Of a stretch of 64,000 bases of DNA, positions 56,222-64,000 are shown one piece after another. Under the pieces are notes generated by a model. It had not been told where the DNA came from, did not search any database, and saw only the letters and a list, made by a program, of their open reading frames with translations. Made by a program: the position numbers and the translations under genes. The stretch is from Colwellia sp. (GTDB lineage Bacteria > Pseudomonadota > Gammaproteobacteria > Enterobacterales > Alteromonadaceae): the NCBI RefSeq assembly GCF_013215345.1, contig NZ_JABSOV010000002.1:1-64000 (forward strand), given 5' to 3'. The first letter of the stretch is position 1. Each line of letters begins with the position of its first letter.

Positions 56222-58570
56222 ATGAGTAAAGAATTATCTGGTGTCGTTGAGATCCCCGTTTTAGCCTTAAGAGATGTTGTTGTTTACCCGCAAATGGTTA
56301 TCCCCCTTTTTGTCGGTCGTGAAAAGTCTATTCGTTGTTTAGATTTAGCCATGGAAAACGATAAGCAAGTATTTCTTGTTGCGCAAAAAGATGCCGCTAT
56401 TGATGACCCTCAAGCTGAGGATGTGTACAGCACGGGCACAGTTGCCACCATTTTACAAATGTTAAAGCTACCCGATGGTACTGTTAAAGTATTGGTGGAA
56501 GGTGCACAACGAGCAAAAATAAATAAGTTCGTTGAGACTGAAGAGTACTTTAGTGCAGAAATTGAATATGTTGAGCCAAAAACCGACCTAGGTGATGATA
56601 TTGAGGTATTGATCCGCTCAGCTATTTCTCAATTTGAAGGTTATGTAAAACTTAACAAGAAAATTCCACCGGAAGTACTCACTTCGGTATCAGGCATTGA
56701 TGACGCTGAGCAGCTTGCCGATACTATGGCCGCTCATATGCCATTGAAGTTGGCTGATAAGCAAAAAGTTTTAGAAATTATTGATGTTAATCTGCGTTTA
56801 GAACATTTGATGGCATTAATGGAAGGCGAGATCGACTTACTGCAAGTTGAAAAGAAAATTCGTACCCGTGTTAAAAAGCAAATGGAAAAAAGTCAGCGTG
56901 ATTATTATTTGAATGAGCAAATGAAAGCCATTCAAAAAGAGCTTAATGAAGGTGATGATGCTCCAGATGAGCTTGAGCAAATGGCTAAGCGCATAGAAGA
57001 AGCACAAATGCCAAAAGAAGCGAAAGACAAGACTCTTGCTGAATATCAAAAGCTTAAAATGATGTCGCCCATGTCGGCAGAGGCAACTGTTGTGCGCAGC
57101 TATATCGATTGCATGATAAACGTGCCGTGGAAAAAACGCAGTAAATTAAAGCGTAACCTTACCTTAGCTCAGGAAGTGTTAGACAAAGACCATTTTGGTT
57201 TAGATAAGGTTAAAGAGCGCATTTTAGAGTATTTAGCCGTACAACAAAGAGTAAGCCAATTAAAAGGACCCATTCTTTGTTTAGTTGGTCCTCCTGGTGT
57301 TGGTAAAACCTCGCTAGGTCAGTCTATTGCTAAAGCTACCGGACGAAAATATGTTCGTATGGCATTAGGTGGCGTTCGTGATGAAGCTGAAATTCGTGGT
57401 CATCGCCGTACTTATATTGGCTCGCTACCGGGTAAGTTAATCCAGAAAATATCAAAAGTAGGTGTTAAAAACCCGCTATTCTTATTGGATGAAATCGATA
57501 AAATGGCTTCTGATATGCGTGGCGACCCAGCCTCTGCTTTACTTGAAGTGTTAGATCCAGAGCAAAATACCACTTTTAATGATCACTATTTAGAAGTAGA
57601 TTATGACTTATCTGATGTCATGTTTGTGGCGACATCAAATAGTATGGATATTCCTGGTCCATTGTTAGACCGTATGGAAGTTATTCGTTTGTCGGGCTAT
57701 ACCGAAGATGAAAAACTTAATATTGCTAAAAATCATTTGCTCAACAAACAAATTGAGCGAAATGGCTTGAACGCTAAAGAAATAGACATTGATGATAGTG
57801 CTATTGTTGGCATCATTCGTTATTACACCCGTGAAGCGGGTGTGCGTAGTTTAGAACGTGAAATTTCGAAACTATGCCGTAAAGCGGTAAAGGCTATTTT
57901 ACTGGATAAAAAGTTAAAGAAAGTCACCATTAACCAAGATAATCTAAATGAGTTTTTAGGCGTACAACGCTTTGATTATGGTAAAGCAGATACGGAAAAT
58001 CGTGTCGGTTTGGTTACCGGTTTAGCGTGGACACAAGTTGGTGGAGAGCTACTTACTATAGAAACAGCCTCTGTACCAGGTAAAGGTAAACTGACATATA
58101 CCGGCTCATTAGGTGATGTTATGCAAGAGTCAATTCAAGCGGCTATGACTGTGGTGCGAAGTCGTACCGAGAAACTTCGAATCAACGAAAACTTTTACGA
58201 AAAACGCGATATCCATGTTCATGTTCCTGAAGGAGCAACACCAAAAGATGGTCCTAGTGCCGGTGTCGGTATGTGTACCGCGTTAGTCTCAAGCCTTACC
58301 GGTAATCCGGTAAAAGCCGACGTTGCTATGACAGGTGAAATAACCTTACGTGGTGAAGTGCTTGCGATTGGTGGATTAAAAGAGAAGTTACTTGCGGCAC
58401 ATCGTGGCGGCATAAAAACAGTGATTATCCCCCATGAAAATGAACGTGATTTACAAGAAATCCCAGAAAATGTTAAAGCTGAATTGTCCATTCACCCAGT
58501 TAAATGGATAGATGAAGTACTTGCTCTAGCACTTGAGCACCCTGTAGAACAATGGAAAGTTGAAAAGTAA
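56222..58570 (+). CDS. lon: ATP-dependent protease Lon
   Basis: Lon is the AAA+ serine protease that removes misfolded and regulatory proteins. The 782-aa protein has the N-terminal substrate domain ([25 protein letters not shown]), Walker [10 protein letters not shown] near 356, Walker [10 protein letters not shown], and the C-terminal catalytic Ser in [10 protein letters not shown] (about 678) and Lys in [11 protein letters not shown]. coli Lon is 784 aa. It has its own sigma-32-type promoter after the clpX terminator, so it can be induced apart from clpPX. Confidence 0.99.
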   Translation: MSKELSGVVEIPVLALRDVVVYPQMVIPLFVGREKSIRCLDLAMENDKQVFLVAQKDAAIDDPQAEDVYSTGTVATILQMLKLPDGTVKVLVEGAQRAKINKFVETEEYFSAEIEYVEPKTDLGDDIEVLIRSAISQFEGYVKLNKKIPPEVLTSVSGIDDAEQLADTMAAHMPLKLADKQKVLEIIDVNLRLEHLMALMEGEIDLLQVEKKIRTRVKKQMEKSQRDYYLNEQMKAIQKELNEGDDAPDELEQMAKRIEEAQMPKEAKDKTLAEYQKLKMMSPMSAEATVVRSYIDCMINVPWKKRSKLKRNLTLAQEVLDKDHFGLDKVKERILEYLAVQQRVSQLKGPILCLVGPPGVGKTSLGQSIAKATGRKYVRMALGGVRDEAEIRGHRRTYIGSLPGKLIQKISKVGVKNPLFLLDEIDKMASDMRGDPASALLEVLDPEQNTTFNDHYLEVDYDLSDVMFVATSNSMDIPGPLLDRMEVIRLSGYTEDEKLNIAKNHLLNKQIERNGLNAKEIDIDDSAIVGIIRYYTREAGVRSLEREISKLCRKAVKAILLDKKLKKVTINQDNLNEFLGVQRFDYGKADTENRVGLVTGLAWTQVGGELLTIETASVPGKGKLTYTGSLGDVMQESIQAAMTVVRSRTEKLRINENFYEKRDIHVHVPEGATPKDGPSAGVGMCTALVSSLTGNPVKADVAMTGEITLRGEVLAIGGLKEKLLAAHRGGIKTVIIPHENERDLQEIPENVKAELSIHPVKWIDEVLALALEHPVEQWKVEK

Positions 58571-58586
58571 CTTGTTCAAAGCTTGG

Positions 58587-58615
58587 CCTTTTTTGATGAT
58601 TTACATCAAAAAAGG
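58587..58615. other. perfect palindrome after lon
   Basis: CCTTTTTTGATG and CATCAAAAAAGG pair around ATTTA. It lies 17 bp after the lon stop codon. There is no T-tract after the stem, so it is either a poor terminator or a protein-binding site; the inner ATGAT-TTAC-ATCAA resembles an FNR box. Confidence 0.5.
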
Positions 58616-58863
58616 TCTGAAAAGTTAAAAAAATCGCAAAAAAACGTAATTTTCGCTTTGCAAACGCTGAAACTATGGTAAGTTAACAACGCTTATATCG
58701 CTAGACCCCTTATTCTCTATGTATATAGATGGACTTTAAGGAACTAGAGAGCAAAATATTTTCTACACTCAACGCTTCAAGGCATCAAGAGAAATCATAT
58801 TTCAATTGACTGCATTTATAGAAAGGATAGCGTTGTATAATAACAATTGAAGGGGTATACACT

Positions 58864-59139
58864 GTGAATAAATCTCAACTAATCGAGAAAATTGCTGCTG
58901 GTGCAGACATTTCAAAAGCTGCTGCGGGTCGTGCATTAGATTCATTTATTGGCGCTGTAACTGATGAATTAAAAGATGGCGAGCAAGTTGCTCTTGTTGG
59001 TTTTGGTACATTCTCTGTACGTGACCGTGCTGCACGTACTGGTCGCAACCCACAAACGGGTGCTACTATCCAAATCGCAGCTGCTAAAATCCCATCTTTC
59101 AAAGCTGGTAAAGCATTAAAAGACGCATGTAACGCATAA
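58864..59139 (+). CDS. hupB: DNA-binding protein HU-beta
   Basis: HU is the small nucleoid protein that bends DNA. The 91-aa protein has the DNA-binding arm [14 protein letters not shown] and the dimer-forming N-terminal helices ([23 protein letters not shown]). The start codon is GTG, with GAAGGGG eight bases upstream. It is found downstream of lon, as in E. coli, with a 293-bp gap that contains the palindrome above. A strong terminator follows. Confidence 0.97.
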   Translation: MNKSQLIEKIAAGADISKAAAGRALDSFIGAVTDELKDGEQVALVGFGTFSVRDRAARTGRNPQTGATIQIAAAKIPSFKAGKALKDACNA

Positions 59140-59177
59140 TTAGTCACTAAACTAGACTAAGTTATACCGCGTATTAG

Positions 59178-59202
59178 AAACCACCTTTTTAGGTGGTTTT
59201 TT
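59178..59202 (+). terminator. hupB terminator
   Basis: AAACCACC and GGTGGTTT pair around TTTTTA, and are followed by T residues. Confidence 0.92.
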
Positions 59203-59392
59203 GCTTTTATCCTAGGCAAAAATAAAAATATACTAATTGAAAGAATAATAAATTTGCATTTTACCAAAGTTGTGCTTCTAGCAATGCTTATCATCTGTTA
59301 AAATCGCGAGCAACTTTAATTTATATCAATTAATTTACTTGTTATAAATATACCTAAGCCTAGTTTTTTTAGGCATAAAAAAAGAGAAAGAA

Positions 59393-61309
59393 ATGTTAGA
59401 AGATATTCGTGAAAAATCGCAGGGATTGACTGCCAAAATTATTCTTGGTTTGATTATCCTAACCTTCGCTGTCGCAGGTGTTGGCAGTTATACTAATTCT
59501 GTTGATACCTCTGTAGCTACCGTTAATGGTGAAGCTATCAGTCAACAAGCATTTAATAAAGCTTATCAAGCACAACGTAGCCGCATGGCGCAACAGTTTG
59601 GTGAAATGTTTGATACCTTATCAAATGATGCAAATTACATGGCTAACTTTCGCCAAGGTGTTCTAGATAACCTAATTAATGAAAAGTTAATAGATCAAAA
59701 TAGCGAAGCGCTTGCTATTCGAGTTTCCGATGCTCGTTTAAAAGAAACTATTCGTAAGATGCCTGAATTTCAAGTTGACGGTGTTTTTGATAATAATCGT
59801 TACTTAGCGATTATTAACCAAGCAGGCTTCTTTCAATCATCAAATTTTCGTGATTATTTACGTGTTGAAATGACGCGTCGTCAATTAAGCCAAGCACTAG
59901 TTGCCACCGAGTTTAATTTACCTTACCAAGAAAAATTGCAACTGGCTTTACAAAACCAAACGCGAGATATTCGCTTCGCTACAATCTCAGCAGAACAGTT
60001 CAAAGCGAAAGTTGAGTTAACGGATGAAGAAATAAATAATTACTATCTAGCTAATCAAGCGCGTTTTGAAAATAAAAAGCAGGTTAAAGTTGATTATATC
60101 AGTCTAAATGTTACTGATATTGCTAAAGGCATTAATGTTACTGATGCAGAGTTAACTAAGTACTACCAAGAAAACTTAGCTAGCTTTACTGAAACTGAGC
60201 AGCGTCGTATTTCTCATATCTTGATTGAATTTACCGATGGTAATGCAGAAGATGAGGCGGCAAAAACTCAAGCACAAGCAGTATTAACTCGTCTTGAGCA
60301 AGGTGAAGACTTTGCCGCACTAGCTAAAGAAGTTTCTAACGATACTTTTAGTGGTGAAAATGGTGGTGATTTAGATTGGCTAGAGTCAGGTGTGATGGAA
60401 GAAAGTTTTGATGACGCTGCGTTAGCATTGGCTAATATTGGTGACTATAGTCAACTAGTTATCACTAGCTTTGGTTATCATGTGTTGAAATTAACTGACT
60501 ATAAAGCCGAAGCTATTCAAAGTTTCGAAGATGTACAAGCTGACTTACGTATTAAACTAGGTAATGAGCTTGCACAAGATAAATTCTTTGCCTTACAGCA
60601 AGAAATGGCGCGAATTAGCTTTGAATTTCCGGATAGTCTGGAAGATGCAGCTAGTGAGGTCAATGTTGTTATACAAACATCGCCATGGTTATTGAGCAGT
60701 GGTAATAGTGTTCCTTTTGATCAAGCTAAAGTTATTGAAGCTGCTTTTTCAGATATTGTTTTACAAGACAATATGAACTCAGACCTTATTGAAGTGAATG
60801 ATGATGTTGCCTTGGTATTACGTCTCAATACTTTTCAAGCAGCTAATGTTAAGCCTTTAATGGAAGTGGAAGCACAAATTAAAGATATTTTAGTTAATCA
60901 AAAAGCCACTGAGCAAGCGCAACAAACCGTTGATGCTTTATTAGCTGACTTTAATGCCGGTACCGATATTACGGCTCAATTAACAGCATTGAATACCAGC
61001 TTTGTTAGTAAAGCCAAAGTTGCTCGTTATAGTCCTGAAATTGACCAAAGTATCAGTCGCGCTGCGTTTGTTTTACCTCACCCTGTGAATGGTGGTATTT
61101 CAGCGTCAACGGTTGCCTTAAGTAATGGTGACCTTGCCTTAGTTGAAGTAACGGCAGTAGATGTCCGTGAGTCGGCAGCTAACCCTAATTTAGCGCAACA
61201 ACAAACATCTCAATTAGCACAGTCGGCTTATCAAAGCTTTGTTAATTCGTTAAAAGTTGATGCTGAAATTACCCGTAAACAACTAACCGAGCAGGTATCA
61301 GCTTATTAA
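59393..61309 (+). CDS. ppiD: periplasmic chaperone/prolyl isomerase PpiD
   Basis: PpiD is an inner-membrane-anchored periplasmic chaperone near the SecYEG exit. The 638-aa protein has a short cytoplasmic start (MLEDIREKSQG), a membrane helix (LTAKIILGLIILTFAVAGVGSY, residues 13-33), SurA-like N-terminal helices, a parvulin domain at about 268-360 (RRISHILIEF; GGDLDWLESGVMEESFDDAA; TSFGYHVLKL) and a C-terminal domain. E. coli PpiD is 623 aa. In PpiD the parvulin domain often lacks activity, so chaperone work is the safer role. It follows hupB in the conserved lon-hupB-ppiD order. Confidence 0.96.
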   Translation: MLEDIREKSQGLTAKIILGLIILTFAVAGVGSYTNSVDTSVATVNGEAISQQAFNKAYQAQRSRMAQQFGEMFDTLSNDANYMANFRQGVLDNLINEKLIDQNSEALAIRVSDARLKETIRKMPEFQVDGVFDNNRYLAIINQAGFFQSSNFRDYLRVEMTRRQLSQALVATEFNLPYQEKLQLALQNQTRDIRFATISAEQFKAKVELTDEEINNYYLANQARFENKKQVKVDYISLNVTDIAKGINVTDAELTKYYQENLASFTETEQRRISHILIEFTDGNAEDEAAKTQAQAVLTRLEQGEDFAALAKEVSNDTFSGENGGDLDWLESGVMEESFDDAALALANIGDYSQLVITSFGYHVLKLTDYKAEAIQSFEDVQADLRIKLGNELAQDKFFALQQEMARISFEFPDSLEDAASEVNVVIQTSPWLLSSGNSVPFDQAKVIEAAFSDIVLQDNMNSDLIEVNDDVALVLRLNTFQAANVKPLMEVEAQIKDILVNQKATEQAQQTVDALLADFNAGTDITAQLTALNTSFVSKAKVARYSPEIDQSISRAAFVLPHPVNGGISASTVALSNGDLALVEVTAVDVRESAANPNLAQQQTSQLAQSAYQSFVNSLKVDAEITRKQLTEQVSAY

Positions 61310-61368
61310 TAGCTAATATTGTTAGTCGCCATTATTTAAAATGTGAGTTAAGGTGACTTTCGGTGAGT

Positions 61369-61405
61369 AAAAAAGCCAATAGCAGTTTCTGCTATTGGCT
61401 TTTTT
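61369..61405. terminator. bidirectional terminator between ppiD and sapF
   Basis: AAAAAAGCCAATAGCAG and CTGCTATTGGCTTTTTT form a perfect stem around TTT, with T-tracts on both strands. Confidence 0.95.
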
Positions 61406-61519
61406 GTTGCGTATTTTTGATTAAACTTAATGCTTAAAGCAATGTTGGATCAGGTAAGGCTGGAACTAGAAAAGCGTAGTTAAGTATTTTCTCTCTCACT
61501 ATCACTCTATTCAAATTGT

Positions 61520-62296
61520 TTACTTTATTTGGAAGTTTTGGCTCATCATCAGCTTTTGCGTTACTTTATGCTGTGGATTACGCATTACCTCAAGAGTTTT
61601 TCCTGACTCAACCACCTCGCCATGCGACATCACCATAACATCGTCACTGAAATGACGAACAATGCCTAAGTTGTGGGAAATCAAAATGTACGCTAAGCCC
61701 ATCTGTTGCTGCAAATCGAGTAATAAGTTAATCATTTGTGAGCGCAGAGAGGGATCTAGTGCCGCTAAGGCTTCATCTAGAATGATAACCTGTGGCTGTA
61801 ATATAATTGCCCGAGCGAGGGATATTCGTTGTTTTTGTCCACCGGAAAACATATGAGGATAAAAATTCATATGATCGCCAAGTAGGCCAACCTTTTGTAA
61901 TGTGGTACGTATGAGCTGACGTCGCTGTTTTTCATCTAAATCGGTATTTAGTGTTAGGGGTTCATCGAGTAACTCTTGTATGGTTAAACTGGGGTTTAAG
62001 GTGGTGCCAGAGTCTTGAAATATCATCCTGATATGTTGGCATCTCTCTTTAAAGCGTTGGTTTTGTAATAACTGCCCATTGAGGTATATTTTACCGCTAG
62101 TCGGTTTTTCTGCTCCGACTAAGATCTTCGCTAAGGTTGACTTACCAGAGCCTGTTTCCCCAACAATCGCTAGGGTCTTTTTTGCTTCTATGGCAAAAGA
62201 TATCGGTGCTAGGGCATTAAACTTTCGTTTATGATACCAATGTCCTTTAAGCTTGAACGATTTCGTTATGTCTTTTACATCCAATAAAACACTCAT
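61520..62296 (-). CDS. sapF: peptide ABC transporter ATP-binding protein SapF
   Basis: SapF is one of the two ATPases of the Sap (Opp/Dpp-type) importer, linked in other bacteria to resistance against antimicrobial peptides and to potassium uptake. The 258-aa protein has Walker A VGETGSGKS, signature SGGQKQRISLARA, Walker B VIILDEALAALD and the H-loop ILISHNLGIVRHF. It is the last gene of the operon on the minus strand, with 1 bp between it and sapD. The order sapC-sapD-sapF is that of E. coli. Confidence 0.93.
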   Translation of the reverse strand: MSVLLDVKDITKSFKLKGHWYHKRKFNALAPISFAIEAKKTLAIVGETGSGKSTLAKILVGAEKPTSGKIYLNGQLLQNQRFKERCQHIRMIFQDSGTTLNPSLTIQELLDEPLTLNTDLDEKQRRQLIRTTLQKVGLLGDHMNFYPHMFSGGQKQRISLARAIILQPQVIILDEALAALDPSLRSQMINLLLDLQQQMGLAYILISHNLGIVRHFSDDVMVMSHGEVVESGKTLEVMRNPQHKVTQKLMMSQNFQIK

Positions 62297-62297
62297 C

Positions 62298-63347
62298 TTA
62301 GTTGTTTCCTTTAACAGTTTTGTGTTTTACCGCTTTATGCTTTTTTGATTCTTTTCTTGGAGATTCATGCAGAATCGGGAAGTGACAACTTACCTTATGA
62401 CCATGAAAATTGCTGACCTTTGGCGCCGATACACAAGTTTGCTGAGCCCTTGGACATCGAGGACCTAACCGACAGCCGATAGGTAAATGTTGTAAAATAG
62501 GAATACTACCGGGTAGGGTCATTAAGCGCGATTTAGTCGGTAATTGCAGGTTAGCTTTGGTACTACTATCTACTAAAGCCCGTGTATAAGGGTGCATTGG
62601 CTTATTAAATATTTGCTCAGTGGTGCCTGCTTCAACAAATTGACCGCTATACATTACCGTGATCGTGCTGGTCCAGTGAGTAAGGTTTTCTAAATCATGG
62701 CTGATCAATAAAATAGACATGTTTTTTAGTTGGTTTAAGTTGGCTAATAACCGGTAAATTTGTCCCTGATTAGTACTTTCCATCGTGGCTGTTGGCTCAT
62801 CGGCAATCAGTAGTATGGGGCGACCTGCCAAAGCGATTGCTATCATAACGCGTTGACAAATTGCCTCGGTGAGCTGATGAGGATAACTACTAATGCATTG
62901 ACTATGTTTCTTAATACCTACTTTATGCAGTAATTTTATAACCGCCTCTTTACGTTGTTTTTTGCGTTGCCAAAAATAACCGGATAATTGTTTGCTATCA
63001 ATGGCTTCACTTAATTGCTCGCCAATTAAAGTGGTTGGGTCTAAGCAGCTCATTGGCTCTTGGAATATCATCGCTATATCACGACATAATAATGCGCGAC
63101 GTTCATCTATTGTTAGTCTCAATAAATCGATACCACGCCAGTGAAATCGGTCAGCATGAACATGCCATTTATCTTCTAAAACTCCGATAATGGCTTGCGC
63201 TAATAGTGATTTTCCTGAGCCAGACTCACCCACTAAGCCGCGTACTTCACCCTCTTTAATTGATAAACTTACTCTATCTACTGCCAATACACGGCCATTG
63301 GGGGTATCTAACTCAATGGATAAATTTCTAATGTCGAGTAAATTCAT
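62298..63347 (-). CDS. sapD: peptide ABC transporter ATP-binding protein SapD
   Basis: SapD is the second ATPase of the Sap importer. The 349-aa protein has Walker A VGESGSGKS, ADRFHWRGIDLLRLTIDERRALL and Walker B LLIADEPTATME; the C-terminal oligopeptide-transporter extension has LPIGCRLGPRCPRAQQTC with the expected Cys residues. The ABC signature is LTEAICQR in place of LSGGQ, which follows the SapD pattern (E. coli LTEGECQK). The C-terminal tail is Lys/His-rich (KKHKAVKHKTVK). It is separated from sapC by 125 bp with no evident gene. Confidence 0.93.
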   Translation of the reverse strand: MNLLDIRNLSIELDTPNGRVLAVDRVSLSIKEGEVRGLVGESGSGKSLLAQAIIGVLEDKWHVHADRFHWRGIDLLRLTIDERRALLCRDIAMIFQEPMSCLDPTTLIGEQLSEAIDSKQLSGYFWQRKKQRKEAVIKLLHKVGIKKHSQCISSYPHQLTEAICQRVMIAIALAGRPILLIADEPTATMESTNQGQIYRLLANLNQLKNMSILLISHDLENLTHWTSTITVMYSGQFVEAGTTEQIFNKPMHPYTRALVDSSTKANLQLPTKSRLMTLPGSIPILQHLPIGCRLGPRCPRAQQTCVSAPKVSNFHGHKVSCHFPILHESPRKESKKHKAVKHKTVKGNN

Positions 63348-63471
63348 ATGCTCTACTTACGCGCTCTTCTTGGGTTGAGTGATGGCTGAGTGTTTAATGT
63401 TAAAGAAAGTAAAACGTCATTGTTCGATGTTGCGGTTTTAACTGTCACTGTCGTTATGTGTGGCAATACCA

Positions 63472-64000
63472 TTAGTTTTCCTTACGTAACTTGAGGGCGT
63501 GGCGAATGCCTTCACCCACTAAGTTGGTGGCAACTACGGCGAATAATATTGCTAAGCCCGGTAAGTAAACCGTCCAAGGGGCTATATAAAAACGCTCAAG
63601 GCCATTGGCCAAAATAGCGCCCCATTCAGGTAAGGGGATTTGTGCTCCTAGGCCTAAAAAACCTAATGTCGCTATATCTAATATTGCAGCCGATTGCGCT
63701 AGCGTTGCTTGACTCATTAGGCGCTCGACAATATTAGGAAATACTGAGTAGTACAAAATACGGAAATTACTGGCGCCATCAAGGCGTGATGCTAAGACAT
63801 AATCTTTTCTAAATTCTTCTTTTACTGCATAGCGGGTAATATGGATAAATTGCGGGATAAAGACTATGGCTATTGCCCATACTGTATTACTGATGCCCGG
63901 TCCTAAAATTGCGACAATAATAATGGCGAGTAATAAGGATGGAATAGATAGCACGACATCGAGGAAGTGATTTAAAAAACTGGACTTAATACCTCGCGTT
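63472..64000 (-). CDS. sapC: peptide ABC transporter permease SapC (partial)
   Basis: The reading frame is open through to the window edge, so the N-terminus lies outside. The ORF-track start at 63954 is an internal GTG; upstream codons to 64000 continue in frame and encode IKSSFLNHFLDV, which also fits SapC. The visible part (176 codons including the stop) has several membrane helices (LLSIPSLLLAIIIVAILGPG-like), the DPP/OPP permease EAA-type loop DYVLASRLDGASNFRILYYSVFPNI, and LGLGAQIPLPEWGAI. Full length should be about 290-300 aa. Confidence 0.92.
   Translation of the reverse strand, partial: TRGIKSSFLNHFLDVVLSIPSLLLAIIIVAILGPGISNTVWAIAIVFIPQFIHITRYAVKEEFRKDYVLASRLDGASNFRILYYSVFPNIVERLMSQATLAQSAAILDIATLGFLGLGAQIPLPEWGAILANGLERFYIAPWTVYLPGLAILFAVVATNLVGEGIRHALKLRKEN

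Overview
The window looks like a chromosomal segment of a cold-adapted marine gammaproteobacterium of the Alteromonadales, most likely Colwellia or a close relative. Grounds: AT-rich sequence, gene orders typical of gammaproteobacteria (ratA-rnfH | bamE-recN-nadK | grpE; pdxB-asd-fimV-truA-accD-folC-dedD-cvpA-purF; tig-clpP-clpX-lon-hupB-ppiD), a tmRNA tag ANDDTFALAA, very acidic secreted proteins and a Mrp-type Na+/H+ antiporter. This genus call is inferred from gene content and sequence style, not from a database search. There is no prophage, integrase, transposase, CRISPR array or rRNA.

Layout. 1-7.5 kb: tmRNA and SmpB, RatA/RnfH, BamE, RecN (with a LexA box), NadK, GrpE and a small secreted thioredoxin. 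7.7-11.7 kb: dnaK and dnaJ, separated by a long imperfect inverted repeat and a terminator, then an Lrp-type regulator. 12-18 kb: a six-gene mrp operon whose first gene is an A-B fusion. 18-20.7 kb: a secreted subtilase with P and PKD domains. 21.5-25.5 kb: a curli locus with one very long acidic curlin of about 18 repeats, csgE, csgF, csgG and a convergent CsgD-like regulator. 25.7-32.7 kb: the EpmC/YfcL/MnmC/FabB neighbourhood, containing a COG3199 NAD-kinase-like gene and an orphan periplasmic binding protein. 33-45.2 kb: pdxB to purF. 45.3-51.3 kb: Yip1-like membrane protein, an unrecognised small protein, MiaE, LpxH, PpiB, CysS, FolD. 51.8-61.3 kb: tRNA-Pro, trigger factor, ClpP, ClpX, Lon, HU and PpiD. 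61.5-64 kb: sapF, sapD and the start-less sapC, running off the window edge.

How the parts fit: two protein-quality hubs (grpE/dnaK/dnaJ and tig/clpP/clpX/lon/ppiD) dominate. Three of their genes carry sigma-32-like promoters with the same 14-nt spacer. tmRNA/SmpB adds ribosome rescue, whose tagged products are known ClpXP substrates. The cell-surface part (curli, subtilase, FimV, BamE, Sap) and the ion-transport part (Mrp) suit a marine, surface-associated life. Intergenic DNA carries at least two copies, in opposite orientation, of one MITE-like repeat family, plus a second, different repeat-like palindrome.

The least described items are the long curlin with its built-in terminator before csgE, the 12-bp tandem repeat between mrpF and mrpG, the orphan binding protein, and the small protein at 46.1-46.4 kb.
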